NCBI GenBank assembly: GCA_964428805.1
Contig: CAYRZF010000008.1
Coordinates: 1 to 42,497 of the forward strand
Direction: 5' to 3'
Length of the DNA stretch: 42,497 bases
Source: CAYRZF01 sp964428805
GTDB lineage: Bacteria; Methylomirabilota; Methylomirabilia; Rokubacteriales; CSP1-6
Made by a program: the position numbers and the translations under genes. The notes under the pieces are model-generated. The model made no database searches. It was not told where the DNA came from and saw only the letters and a program-made list of their open reading frames with translations. Of the stretch, positions 25,764 through 33,863 are shown piece after piece. Position 1 is the stretch's first letter; every line of letters starts with the position of its first letter.

Positions 25764-27122
25764 ATGGCCGGCCTCAGCCCGTCGGAGCTCGTCAAGCATG
25801 ATCAGGACCACCTGATCCATTCGCTCCACCACCCCCTGGACCACTCCGAGCCGCTGATCTTCGTGAAGGGGCGGGGAGCCGTCATCACTGACGTGCAGGG
25901 CCGGGAGTACCTCGACGGGCTTGCCGGGCTCTGGAATACCAACGTGGGGCATGGCAGGGAGGAGCTGGCCGAGGCGGCCGGGCGCCAGATGAGGGAGCTG
26001 GCCTTCTTCTCAGCCTACGCGGGGTCGTCCAACATCCCGGCCATCACCCTCGCGGACCGGCTGGTCGGCCTCGCCTACAAGAACATGCAGGCGGTCTTTT
26101 TCACTTGCGGGGGTGCCGAGGCCAACGAGTCGGCCTTCAAAACGGCGCGCTTCTACTGGAAGGCCAAGGGGAAGCCCGATAAGGTGAAGGTCATCGCGCG
26201 GCGCGAGGCCTATCACGGCACCACCCTTCAGGCGATGAGCGCCACCGGCATGGTGACCTACTGGTCGATGTTCGAGCCGCGCGTGCCCGGCTTCATCCAC
26301 ATCCAGCCCCCCTATGCCTACCGCTTCCAGGGCTGCCAGCCTGGCGAGACGGTCGGTCAGGCCGCAGCACGAGAACTGGAGGAGGCGATCCTCCGCGAGG
26401 GGGCCGACACTGTAGCAGCGTTCATCGCGGAGCCCATCAGCGGCGGAGGCGGCCTGATTGTCCCGCCCGACGACTACTTCCCCCGGATCCGGGAGATTTG
26501 CACGAAGCACCAGGTCCTGTTTATCGCCGACGAGGTCATCACCGGCTTCTGCCGCACCGGTCACTGGTTCGCGCTCACCCACTGGGGGGTGGAGCCCGAC
26601 ATCATGTCCTTCGCCAAGGGAGTCACCTCCGGCTATCTGCCGCTCGGCGGCATCATGGTCACGCGCGAGATCAAGGACGCCATGGACTCCGTGCCGCTGG
26701 AAAACCGCTGGATGCACGCCTACACGTACTCGGGGCATCCGACCTGCTGCGCCGTGGGGCTCCGAAACGTCGAGATCATGGAACGCGAGCGCCTGTGGGA
26801 GAACGCCGCCCGAATGGGGACGCGGCTCTGTGAAGGGCTCAAGCAAACCTTCGGGAGCCATCCCCACATGGGAGACATCCGGGGAGGGAAAGGGCTCATG
26901 GCCGCCATCGAGCTGGTGGCCGACCGTGGCACCAAAGCCACGTTCCCCCCCGAGCAGAAAGTGGGGCCGCGGGTCCAGGCCGAGATGATCAAGCGGGGTG
27001 TGGTGACCCGGACCCGCGGCGAGACGATCTTCTTCGCCCCGCCCCTGGTGGTGACCGAGGCCCAGGTGGACCGGCTGATCGCCGTGACCCGCGACGCCGT
27101 CAAGGCCGTTCTCACCGCGTAA
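25764..27122 (+). CDS. Class III (omega) aminotransferase
   Basis: A 452-residue PLP enzyme of the ornithine/omega-amino acid transaminase class, which moves terminal or distal amino groups to pyruvate or oxoglutarate. Landmarks are VQGREYLDGLAGLWNTNVGH (residues 43-62), FFTCGGAEANESAFKTAR, YHGTTLQAMSATG, the PLP aspartate in FIADEVITGFCRTG, the Schiff-base lysine Lys285 in SFAKGVTSGYLPLGG and YTYSGHPTCCAVGL. Length and motifs are complete. It resembles aspartate/beta-alanine or putrescine-pyruvate type transaminases; specificity is not readable. AGGAGG precedes ATG 25764, 13 bp after the previous gene. It is followed by the radical SAM gene. Confidence 0.94.
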   Translation: MAGLSPSELVKHDQDHLIHSLHHPLDHSEPLIFVKGRGAVITDVQGREYLDGLAGLWNTNVGHGREELAEAAGRQMRELAFFSAYAGSSNIPAITLADRLVGLAYKNMQAVFFTCGGAEANESAFKTARFYWKAKGKPDKVKVIARREAYHGTTLQAMSATGMVTYWSMFEPRVPGFIHIQPPYAYRFQGCQPGETVGQAAARELEEAILREGADTVAAFIAEPISGGGGLIVPPDDYFPRIREICTKHQVLFIADEVITGFCRTGHWFALTHWGVEPDIMSFAKGVTSGYLPLGGIMVTREIKDAMDSVPLENRWMHAYTYSGHPTCCAVGLRNVEIMERERLWENAARMGTRLCEGLKQTFGSHPHMGDIRGGKGLMAAIELVADRGTKATFPPEQKVGPRVQAEMIKRGVVTRTRGETIFFAPPLVVTEAQVDRLIAVTRDAVKAVLTA

Positions 27123-27137
27123 CGTTGGGAGTACACT
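27109..27137 (+). promoter_or_regulatory. Possible promoter of the AmrS-like gene
   Basis: TTCTCA (27109-27114) and TACACT (27132-27137) have a 17-bp spacer. The predicted start of transcription is near 27144, four bases before ATG 27148. The sequence GAGGGGG just before the ATG could equally be a ribosome site, so transcription from upstream genes is also possible. Confidence 0.35.
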
Positions 27138-27147
27138 GAGGGGGACC

Positions 27148-28209
27148 ATGGCAGAATCGGTCACCCTGGAGCAGACCCTTTCCCGGCTCGCCCGCGAGGG
27201 AGAACTCTACGAGCAGCTTCCCGAAGGGCGCCTCCGCTGCTACGCCTGCGGCCACCGCTGCCTGATCCCCCCCGGCCAGAAGGGAATCTGCAAGGTCCGT
27301 TGGAACGAGGACGGCCGGCTCATGGTCCCCACCGGGTACGTGGCCGCCCTCCAGCTTGACCCCATCGAGAAGAAGCCGTTCTTCCACGCGTACCCCGGCG
27401 CCCGCGCGCTCTCGTTCGGCATGCTCGGATGCGACCTTCACTGCAGCTACTGCCAGAACGCGTTGACCTCGCAGGCGCTCCGCGATCCGGCGATGGGCGT
27501 GCCGCCCCAAGAGATCACGGCGAGCCAGATCGTGAACCTCGCCCTCCATAATCGCGCGCGGGTGCTCACCTCCACCTACAACGAGCCCCTGATCACGAGC
27601 GAGTGGGCGGTGGAGGTCTTCAAGGAGGGGCGGGCGCGCGGGCTCGTGTGCTCGTACGTCTCGAACGGCAACGCCACCGCTGAGGTGCTGGACTACATCC
27701 GGCCCTACGTGGACCTTTACAAGGTGGATTTGAAATCCTTCGACGACAAGCACTACCGCCAGCTCGGCGGAGTGTTGAAGACGATCCTCGAGGGGATCCG
27801 CATGATCCACGCGCGGGGGTTCTGGCTCGAGATCGTCACGCTGGTGATTCCGGGGTTCAACGATTCAGACGCGGAGCTGCGGGACGTCGCTCAATTCCTG
27901 GTTTCGATCTCTCGCGACATTCCCTGGCACGTGACGGCGTTCCACAAGGATTACAAGATGACGGATCCGCCCAACACCACCGTGAAGACGCTGATCCGGG
28001 CGGCTGAGATCGGCGTCGCGGAGGGGCTTCGCTACGTCTATGCGGGAAACATTCCCGGTCAGGTGGGCCCCTTTGAAAACACCTACTGCCACTCGTGCAG
28101 GGCCCTGCTGATCCAGCGCGTGGGCTATACCATCTTGATGGACATCCTGACCCCCACCAGTGGCGTCTGCCCGTCCTGCTTGTCTAAGATTCCAGGGGTT
28201 TGGAGCTAA
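27148..28209 (+). CDS. amrS: AmmeMemoRadiSam-type radical SAM enzyme
   Basis: A 353-residue radical SAM protein of the AmrS family, found together with AMMECR1 and Memo-like proteins, neither of which is present here. An N-terminal zinc-like cluster (CYACGHRCLIPPGQKGICKVR) precedes the radical SAM motif GCDLHCSYCQN, with Cys95, Cys99 and Cys102 binding the 4Fe-4S cluster that cleaves S-adenosylmethionine. The STYNEPLI and YVSNGNATAEVLDYIRPYVD segments are typical, and a terminal Cys pair set (CHSC, CPSC) may bind another metal. The substrate is unknown for the family as far as I know. A possible promoter TTCTCA-N17-TACACT (27109-27137) puts the mRNA start about four bases before the ATG. Confidence 0.9.
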   Translation: MAESVTLEQTLSRLAREGELYEQLPEGRLRCYACGHRCLIPPGQKGICKVRWNEDGRLMVPTGYVAALQLDPIEKKPFFHAYPGARALSFGMLGCDLHCSYCQNALTSQALRDPAMGVPPQEITASQIVNLALHNRARVLTSTYNEPLITSEWAVEVFKEGRARGLVCSYVSNGNATAEVLDYIRPYVDLYKVDLKSFDDKHYRQLGGVLKTILEGIRMIHARGFWLEIVTLVIPGFNDSDAELRDVAQFLVSISRDIPWHVTAFHKDYKMTDPPNTTVKTLIRAAEIGVAEGLRYVYAGNIPGQVGPFENTYCHSCRALLIQRVGYTILMDILTPTSGVCPSCLSKIPGVWS

Positions 28210-28272
28210 AAAAATTTTCTCTTGAAATACTCGTCGTGTGTATAGTATTCATCATCCAAGGAGGTAGCGGCC

Positions 28273-29466
28273 ATGGACCGCCACCAGCGACTTGCCATTC
28301 TCGCCGAAGCAGCTACCGGTGACCGAGAGCGCGGGCTGCCGAAGGGACCCAACCGACCCGGGGAGCCCGTCGGGATCACCAAGGTCCGCCTCCCGGGCGG
28401 GGGATCGACCCAGATCATGCGCGTCATGCAGACCAACGCGTGCTCCCTCTCATGTGGATACTGCCCCACCTTCTGCGGGGGGAAGGTGAAGCGCACGGCG
28501 CTCGCCGCCGAGGAGGTGGCCACCACCTTCATGCAGGCGCACAGGGCCGGGCTCGCCCAGGGGCTGTTCCTCACGTCTGGAGTGCCCGGCAAGCCCACGC
28601 GCGCCATGGATCGGATGCTCGCCGCGGTCGAAATCCTGCGTCTGAAGGAAGGCTACGCGGGGTACGTCCACATCAAGCTGCTTCCGGGGGCCGATTCGGC
28701 TCAAGTTGAGCAGGCCGCGCGACTCGCGAACCGGGTTTCGATCAACCTCGAAGGGCCTGGGGACACCTATGTCCGGAGGCTCGCCCGGGAGAAAGATTTC
28801 AGTGGCGACCTCCTCCCCAAGCTCGAGCTCGCCGGCCGCCTTCTCCGCGACAAGCGGCAGCGAGGATCAACAACCACTCAGTTTGTCGTCGGTCCATCAG
28901 GGGAAACGGACCGGGAGATCCTCCGCCTCGTGGCCCGCTTGGAACAGGAGCAACTTCTCCATCACGCCCACTTCAGCGCGTTCCAGCCGGTGGTGGGAAC
29001 GCCGATGGAGGGCGAGAAGCCGACACCGGCGATGCGCGAGTTCAGGCTCTATCAAGCTGAGCACCTCCTCCGCCAGTACGGGTTTGGCTTCGACGACCTC
29101 CCGTTCGGCGCAGACGGAAACCTGCCCCTGGACGATGACCCCAAGACCGCCTGGGCTCTCCGCCACGCGGAGCAGTTTCCCCTGGAGATCGCCGTCGCGC
29201 CCTATGAACTTCTCCTTCGGGTACCGGGGGTCGGGCCAACGGCGGCCCGGACCCTGGTGCACGAACGACGGCGGAGTGTGATCCGAGGGCCGGAGGATCT
29301 GAGACGCATCGGCGTGGACACCGTTCGCGCGGGATACTTCCTGGCCCTCCGTGGTCGGCGCCTCGCCCCGGCGCTCCCGGCGCAGCAGCTCCGCCTCTTC
29401 CCCCACGGCCAGCACCTCACCCAGGCGCCCTGGAGAACTCCCGTTCCCCCGTGCGCGTACCGGTAA
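28273..29466 (+). CDS. Radical SAM protein with helix-hairpin-helix tail (putative DNA modification/repair)
   Basis: A 397-residue protein. The radical SAM motif is NACSLSCGYCPTFCGG, with Cys57, Cys61 and Cys64. The barrel includes LFLTSGVPGKPTRAMDRM, YVHIKLLPGADSAQVEQ and SINLEGPGDTYV. Residues about 290-350 form a helix-hairpin-helix DNA-contacting module: YELLLRVPGVGPTAARTLVHERR. This pairing matches the family annotated as putative DNA modification/repair radical SAM protein, whose usual partner is a uracil-DNA-glycosylase-like protein. No partner lies here. The ribosome site AAGGAGG precedes ATG 28273, and a 63-bp A/T-rich gap separates it from the AmrS-like gene, with TTGAAA and TATAGT present but poorly spaced. 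Confidence 0.87.
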   Translation: MDRHQRLAILAEAATGDRERGLPKGPNRPGEPVGITKVRLPGGGSTQIMRVMQTNACSLSCGYCPTFCGGKVKRTALAAEEVATTFMQAHRAGLAQGLFLTSGVPGKPTRAMDRMLAAVEILRLKEGYAGYVHIKLLPGADSAQVEQAARLANRVSINLEGPGDTYVRRLAREKDFSGDLLPKLELAGRLLRDKRQRGSTTTQFVVGPSGETDREILRLVARLEQEQLLHHAHFSAFQPVVGTPMEGEKPTPAMREFRLYQAEHLLRQYGFGFDDLPFGADGNLPLDDDPKTAWALRHAEQFPLEIAVAPYELLLRVPGVGPTAARTLVHERRRSVIRGPEDLRRIGVDTVRAGYFLALRGRRLAPALPAQQLRLFPHGQHLTQAPWRTPVPPCAYR

Positions 29467-29591
29467 GAGCTTGTTCACCCGAACGGGGCGCATGTAGAAT
29501 TGGCCAACACAAATGTCGGCGAGGGCCACGGCAGGCGCCAAAAGCCAGTTAAGGCTACCAAGACAGCTCGCCCAGCATTTTTGGGGGAAGG

Positions 29592-29936
29592 ATGATCAAA
29601 CACCTACTTGCACTGCTGATTGTCGCGGCATGGAGTATCTCGCCGGTAGCGAGTGCCGAGCGAGTCGCAAAGGTTGCCGTTCTTTCATCGGGGGTCGTCC
29701 TGCTTGATGGCAAGCAGACTACACTGCAAGCGCTCGAGGAGCACTTCAAGGGCCTGAAAGCCACGGGAGGCGCGGTTTGGTATTACCGCGAGAATCCCAG
29801 AGCTGAGCCGACCGCCCAGGCCATGGCTGTCGTTCAACTCATAATAAAGTATCAGCTGCCGGTTAGCATGTCGTCTAAGCTCGATTTTTCGGACTACATA
29901 GATCAGGACGGTATTTCGCGTCCCCGTCCACGGTAG
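29592..29936 (+). CDS. Small secreted protein, ExbD/TolR-periplasmic-domain-like
   Basis: A 114-residue protein with a signal peptide (MIKHLLALLIVAAWSISPVASA). The mature part has a pattern seen in the periplasmic domain of ExbD/TolR proteins: VAVLSSGVVLLDGKQTTLQALEEHF, then VWYYRENP and TAQAMAVVQLIIKYQLPVSMSS. The N-terminal membrane anchor with its functional Asp is absent, so it cannot be a motor subunit. I do not know its role. It lies in a lower-GC stretch: the 60 bases from 29821 contain 28 G or C, well below the neighbouring genes. The next gene is also a small secreted protein, and the two are probably one transferred unit. Confidence 0.7.
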   Translation: MIKHLLALLIVAAWSISPVASAERVAKVAVLSSGVVLLDGKQTTLQALEEHFKGLKATGGAVWYYRENPRAEPTAQAMAVVQLIIKYQLPVSMSSKLDFSDYIDQDGISRPRPR

Positions 29937-29945
29937 CCCTAGCCC

Positions 29946-30410
29946 ATGAGGTGGCTGTGTCTTGCGTTAGTCCTCAGTCAAGCCCATCCGCTCATGGCCG
30001 ACACGCCCGGCAGCAGTGTCCCTGTCTATCGGCATGCGTACTATTTGTTTCTGACTGGTACGCCAAAGGGCTGTGAGGAGTGCTACATTCCACTTCTCAT
30101 CACCAAAGAGCGCCTCGAAGACATAGCGGAATCACAGAAGATCGCGGAGTCTGTCCTGATCACTACGTACGAAAGGGACTCAATCTGGCAGGTCGAACCA
30201 CCGGTCCTCATCAAGCCGACTGACATTGAGGTGCCCCAAAGAATGATTCGCGTTGGGACGCGAGCGTATAGATACCAGGAAATAGCCCCGGCAGAAGTGC
30301 TTAAACTGCTCGAGAATCCGCAAGGTAGGATCCCGATATCCAGACTCAAGGCACCCCCTAGCCGTGAGTCCTTGGCAGATCTTGTCTCGGATTTTCGGGC
30401 GATCAAGTAG
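29946..30410 (+). CDS. Hypothetical secreted protein
   Basis: A 154-residue protein I do not recognise. A short hydrophobic start (MRWLCLALVLSQAHPLMA) looks like a signal peptide. The mature part contains one close cysteine pair (CEEC) in YFLFLTGTPK-like YYLFLTGTPKGCEECYIPLLI, which could form a disulfide or bind metal. The rest is mixed alpha/beta with a basic C-terminus. Codon use and GC are low, as in the gene before it, nine bases upstream. The pair may have been gained by transfer. Confidence 0.6.
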   Translation: MRWLCLALVLSQAHPLMADTPGSSVPVYRHAYYLFLTGTPKGCEECYIPLLITKERLEDIAESQKIAESVLITTYERDSIWQVEPPVLIKPTDIEVPQRMIRVGTRAYRYQEIAPAEVLKLLENPQGRIPISRLKAPPSRESLADLVSDFRAIK

Positions 30411-30423
30411 TGAGCGAGTGGCC

Positions 30424-30822
30424 ATGGAACCCCGCATCAGCCTGGTAACTCTCGGCGTATCTGACCTTGCTCGGGCAACTCGTTTTTACGAGGGTGTCCT
30501 CAGGCTCCCTCGGCTTGAGTCTCCGCCGACGATTACGTTCTTCGAGCTTGGCAAGATCTGGCTCGCGCTATTTCCACGAGACGACCTTGCCGCCGACGCG
30601 GGCGTGCCAGCAGAGGGCTCTGGATTCCCAGGCTTCGCGCTCGCGCATAACGTGCGTTCTGAAGCTGAGGTTGATCGTCTTCTCGAAGAAGTCGCTGCAT
30701 CGGGCGGACGCATCGTGAAGCCCGGACAGCGTGCGGATTGGGGAGGGTATTCCGGCTACTTCGCCGACCCGGACGGGTTTCTGTGGGAAGTTGCCTGGAA
30801 TCCACACTTTCCTCATGTATAG
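30424..30822 (+). CDS. VOC-family (glyoxalase/bleomycin resistance fold) protein
   Basis: A 132-residue single-chain VOC protein built from two beta-alpha-beta-beta-beta units: SLVTLGVSDLARATRFYEGVLRLP, and GYSGYFADPDGFLWEVAWNPHF. Metal-binding family members include glyoxalase I, extradiol dioxygenases and drug-binding proteins. The usual C-terminal glutamate in W-E-V is present, but no clear N-terminal histidine is seen, so catalysis is uncertain. The start ATG 30424 lies 13 bases after the preceding stop. Function cannot be set from sequence. Confidence 0.85.
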   Translation: MEPRISLVTLGVSDLARATRFYEGVLRLPRLESPPTITFFELGKIWLALFPRDDLAADAGVPAEGSGFPGFALAHNVRSEAEVDRLLEEVAASGGRIVKPGQRADWGGYSGYFADPDGFLWEVAWNPHFPHV

Positions 30823-30873
30823 CCGATTTTGCCCAGCAGTCTGGCCGTGAAGGCATTGGAGTAGAGTAGACGT

Positions 30874-31251
30874 ATGGGAACGGAGCCTGACCGGCCGGCG
30901 GTCGTGATCTACGACGGCGAGTGCCCGATCTGCCAGGGGGGGGTGCGCTGGGTCGAGCGCCGCGCCCTGCCTGGCCAGTTCGAGTTCCTCCCCTGCCAGT
31001 CACCCGAGCGGCGGGCTCGCTTCTCCTGGATGGCCGAGGAGACGTGCCTCGAGGCGCTCCAGCTCGTGCTTCCCGACAGCCGCGTCCTCTCGGGTGAGGC
31101 TGCCATCCGGGAAATCCTCCGACGCCTCCGCGCCTGGCGCTGGCTGGCGCGTCTCTTCGGGCTTCCCGGTGTGAGGTTCTTCGCGCCGAGCCTCTATCGG
31201 TTGGTGGCCCGGCACCGTTACGCGATCTCCGGCGCGGTCGGAAAGCGCTGA
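30874..31251 (+). CDS. DCC-family (DUF393) thiol-disulfide oxidoreductase-like protein
   Basis: A 125-residue protein with the DUF393 signature VVIYDGECPICQGGVRWV at residues 10-27, where Cys17 and Cys20 form a C-P-x-C redox pair resembling thioredoxins. The helices after it (LRAWRWLARLFGLPGVRF, then LYRLVARHRYAIS) complete the family pattern. The protein may act as a cytoplasmic or membrane-edge thiol oxidoreductase; its partner is unknown. Here the active site is a normal Cys pair, not Sec. TAGAGT ends six bases before the ATG, another possible leaderless start. The stop overlaps the short-chain dehydrogenase ATG by one base. Confidence 0.85.
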   Translation: MGTEPDRPAVVIYDGECPICQGGVRWVERRALPGQFEFLPCQSPERRARFSWMAEETCLEALQLVLPDSRVLSGEAAIREILRRLRAWRWLARLFGLPGVRFFAPSLYRLVARHRYAISGAVGKR

Positions 31252-32030
31252 TGCCCGACCTGGCCGGGAAGGTGGCGCTGGTGACGGGGGCCTCGAGCGG
31301 CATCGGCGAGGCCACTGCTCGCGAGTTCGCGAGGGAGTGGGCGCGGGTGGCCCTGCTCGCTCGGCGGGAGGACCGGCTGGAGGCGGTGGCCGATGGGATC
31401 CGGCGCGAGGGCGGGCAGGTGATGGTCTGCGTCGGAGACGTCACCGATCCCGGAGCGGTCCAGGCCGCCGTGCAGGACGTGCTCGCCCATTGGAAGCGCC
31501 TCGACATCCTTGTGAATAGCGCGGGGCGGGGCATGGCGGCGCCTTTCGAGGCAGTAACCGCGCAAGAGTTCCGGGACCTCGTGGAAATAAACCTGGTCGG
31601 CGTCCTGACGGCCACTCAGGCCGTCCTCCCGGCGATGCTCCAGCAGGCCTCCGGCCACATCTTCAACATCAGTTCGGTGGCGGGGCGGCGCGGGATTCCC
31701 TTCCGGTCAGCCTACAGCGCCACCAAGTTTGCCCTGGTGGGTCTCACCGAGTCCCTGCGTCAAGAGCTGAAGGGGACGGGGATTCACGTGAGCTTGGTCT
31801 ATCCGATCTACACGGAGACCGAGTTTCACGCTGTGGAGCCGAAGAAGGTCCAGCCGCGACGGTTTGGTCCGGTCCAGTCCCCCCACCAGGTGGCCAGGGC
31901 CATCGTGCGCTGCGCTCGGCGCCCGCGCCCCGAGGTGTATCCGTACCCGCCTGCCCGGATCCTGGCGGTTCTAAGCGCCCTGGCCCCGGGGTTGGTGGAC
32001 TGGATCATGATGCGGCTCATGCGCCGTTGA
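31251..32030 (+). CDS. Short-chain dehydrogenase/reductase
   Basis: A 259-residue NAD(P)-dependent oxidoreductase of the classical SDR family. The cofactor motif TGASSGIGEATAREF is at residues 12-26. The structural N-S-A-G appears as LVNSAGRG, the active-site serine as NISSVAGRRG, and the catalytic pair is Tyr155 and Lys159 in AYSATKFA. The C-terminal stretch (about 215-259) contains a hydrophobic segment (ILAVLSALAPGLVDWIMM), suggesting membrane association, as in some fatty-acid-related SDRs. It is coupled to the DUF393 gene. The substrate is unknown. Confidence 0.92.
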   Translation: MPDLAGKVALVTGASSGIGEATAREFAREWARVALLARREDRLEAVADGIRREGGQVMVCVGDVTDPGAVQAAVQDVLAHWKRLDILVNSAGRGMAAPFEAVTAQEFRDLVEINLVGVLTATQAVLPAMLQQASGHIFNISSVAGRRGIPFRSAYSATKFALVGLTESLRQELKGTGIHVSLVYPIYTETEFHAVEPKKVQPRRFGPVQSPHQVARAIVRCARRPRPEVYPYPPARILAVLSALAPGLVDWIMMRLMRR

Positions 32031-32039
32031 TCCCGCCTC

Positions 32040-32633
32040 TCACCCCCGCCGAACTCTGAGCACCCGCCACCCCAGAAGCGCGAGCGCGAAGATTGTCGCG
32101 CCGATCAGGACGAGATACTCGACGCGCTCGATGCGCTCCACGTACGGGCCGAGCCCGTAGCCGATGGCATAGCCGATGCCGACGGCGTACGGCACGTAGA
32201 GCAGGGCGCCGAGCACATTCGCCGCCAGGAAGGCGAGGGGGCGGAGGCCGGCGGCCCCTGCCAGGGGGCCGGCCATGAAGCGGAGGCCCGGGATGAACCG
32301 CGCGGCGAAAACCCCCAAGGGACCGTGGCGGGTCACGAAGCGCCAGACGGATTCCTGTCGCTCGGGCGTCACTCCGACCCGCTGCCCGTAGCGCTCGATG
32401 GCCCCGCGCCCGTACTCGCGCCCGATCCAGTAGCCGAGGTTGTCGCCCGCCGCCGCGCTGATGATGCCCACGACGAGGACCAGCGGCAGGCGCAGCTCTC
32501 CCCGCCAGACCAGGTAGCCCGATAGTGCGAGGATCGTCTCCTCGGGGACGGGCAGTCCCAGGTTGCCGAGGACGACGAACAGGAAGATGGCGGGGTAGCC
32601 CCAGTGGCCGATCAGCTCGCCGACATCAGGCAT
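32040..32633 (-). CDS. DedA-family membrane protein
   Basis: A 197-residue inner-membrane protein of the DedA/VTT family, implicated in undecaprenyl-phosphate or lipid flipping and in drug and pH resistance. Landmarks are GYPAIFLFVVLGNLGLPVPEE near residue 12, GDNLGYWIGREYGR with its conserved acidic and glycine residues, and FAARFIPGLRFMAGPLAGAAG, the re-entrant loop with F-x-x-R-F-x-P-G-x-R. It has about five hydrophobic segments and normal length. Its start overlaps the stop of the upstream YetF-like gene by eight bases, so they are one transcript. It converges with the SDR gene. Confidence 0.93.
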   Translation of the reverse strand: MPDVGELIGHWGYPAIFLFVVLGNLGLPVPEETILALSGYLVWRGELRLPLVLVVGIISAAAGDNLGYWIGREYGRGAIERYGQRVGVTPERQESVWRFVTRHGPLGVFAARFIPGLRFMAGPLAGAAGLRPLAFLAANVLGALLYVPYAVGIGYAIGYGLGPYVERIERVEYLVLIGATIFALALLGWRVLRVRRG

Positions 32634-33120
32634 GGGGGGAAGCCCTCTGCCGGCGTCCCCTGACCACGCTCAGGTGACCGTCTTCTTCGAGGATCACGTA
32701 GCGCACGTCCCGGAGTGAGACCACTCCCTCGCGGCGAAGGGCCGCCCGAAATTCTGGCAGGCTCAGCTGCTCCCGCCGAAGGTTCTCCCAGAGGATTCGG
32801 CCACTCCTCACGAGCACCGTGGGTGTGTGCTCGATGAACCGTTCCACCCGCTTGGACCGGAACGTGATCCAGGCGACACCGGCGTTCAGCAGGAAGATCA
32901 CCGTGGCCCCGAAGAGCCCCCCGCCGAGCGAGGTGTCGTTGCCGATGACGGCGTTCTGGACCACGTTGCTGATGATCAAGAGCACCACGAAGTCGAAGGC
33001 CGTCATCTGCCCGAGTTGACGCTTGCCTGCCAGGCGAAACGCGACGAGCAGGAACAGGTACACCGAAACCGATCGGATCAGTTTCTCGACCAGCGAGATA
33101 TCGGGGATCAGAATGTTCAC
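32626..33120 (-). CDS. DUF421 (YetF-like) membrane protein
   Basis: A 164-residue DUF421 protein with three N-terminal membrane helices (about residues 15-90) and a C-terminal cytoplasmic domain containing TPTVLVRSGRILWENLRREQLSLPEFRAALRREGV. The signature RLAGKRQLGQMTAFDFVVLLIISNVVQNAVIGNDTS is clear. Cytoplasmic domains of this family take part in spore-germination and membrane-sensing roles; here the function is unknown. I place the start at GTG 33120 because GGGAGGTG lies just upstream; an ATG-like start 11 codons earlier has no such site. It is coupled to dedA. Confidence 0.88.
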   Translation of the reverse strand: MNILIPDISLVEKLIRSVSVYLFLLVAFRLAGKRQLGQMTAFDFVVLLIISNVVQNAVIGNDTSLGGGLFGATVIFLLNAGVAWITFRSKRVERFIEHTPTVLVRSGRILWENLRREQLSLPEFRAALRREGVVSLRDVRYVILEEDGHLSVVRGRRQRASPHA

Positions 33121-33392
33121 GGGCACCTCCCGACGCCTGGTTTTTCGCGCCACTGTATCAGAGTTTGATTTCCCCCTTCAAACGCCGTCCCCTCGCCCCC
33201 GCGCTCCTAGCCCGCCACCGGTCGTTCCGCTGTAACGGCATCCTGACCTCCGCCCCTCCGCGTTTAAAAAGGGTATCACCGAAGGAGCCGATGGTGCCGT
33301 GACGTCTACCGCCGCACGGGCCTGCACGTCCTGCAGGAGTCCCGGTCCCAGTTGATTGACGCGGGGCCGCGGGGCCGTTATGCTGGCATGCG
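33121..33392. other. Intergenic region between divergent YetF-like and small membrane protein genes
   Basis: About 270 bases without a recognisable gene. It contains the promoter for the gene at 33393 and a short A/T-rich patch (TTTAAAAA near 33263). I see no RNA gene or repeat in it. Confidence 0.5.
33356..33384 (+). promoter_or_regulatory. Strong predicted promoter with leaderless geometry
   Basis: TTGACG (33356-33361) and TATGCT (33379-33384) are separated by 17 bp. The expected transcription start is 33391, two bases before ATG 33393, so the mRNA would have almost no leader and no ribosome site, and none is seen. Confidence 0.6.
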
Positions 33393-33821
33393 ATGATAGG
33401 AGGCCGCGGCTCCGCGCATTCCTTGGTTCTCCTCAAGTCCCCGAGTCCCCGCCGGCCTCTCGTCATCACAGGGTTGGCGCTGGCCTTGATTCTTGCCCCG
33501 GCGCTCCAGGCGGCCAGTCTCGCCGGGTTTCGCGCCCTTAATTTCGCCCTCGACCGCCCCTGGAACTACCTCGCCTATGGACTCGGGGCCCCCTACGTGG
33601 GGCTCCTGCTCTGGCGCCGTCACCCCCGCTGCCGCTTCGCCGCATATGTGTTCCTGACCCACGAAACGTTCCGTGGTCTCCACTTTCGTCGCTGGGACGC
33701 CGTCGGCGTCGCCGTGGCGTGGATCGTCCTCCTCCAGCTTCCGGCCGCCCGCCGCTACGCTCCTTCCCTCCGTGCCGTAGAGATTCTAGCGAGGGTTTGG
33801 CGCTACCTCGGTCGATCGTGA
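33393..33821 (+). CDS. Hypothetical small membrane protein
   Basis: A 142-residue protein I do not recognise. Hydrophobic segments lie at about 22-42, 58-75 and 108-122, separated by basic stretches (LLWRRHPRCRFAAYVFL and HFRRWDAVGVAV), so it probably spans the membrane two or three times with a positive inside. No family motif is visible. The start is supported by a leaderless-type promoter immediately upstream. It converges with the MFS gene, 42 bp away. Confidence 0.65.
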   Translation: MIGGRGSAHSLVLLKSPSPRRPLVITGLALALILAPALQAASLAGFRALNFALDRPWNYLAYGLGAPYVGLLLWRRHPRCRFAAYVFLTHETFRGLHFRRWDAVGVAVAWIVLLQLPAARRYAPSLRAVEILARVWRYLGRS

Positions 33822-33863
33822 TGGCCTTTCGCTCGTTCGTCCGTCCGCCTCGAGGACTGACCC

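Noticed and set aside
30913..30933. Possible Sec in the DUF393 protein
   Set aside because: Its C-P-I-C pair is encoded by ordinary TGC codons.
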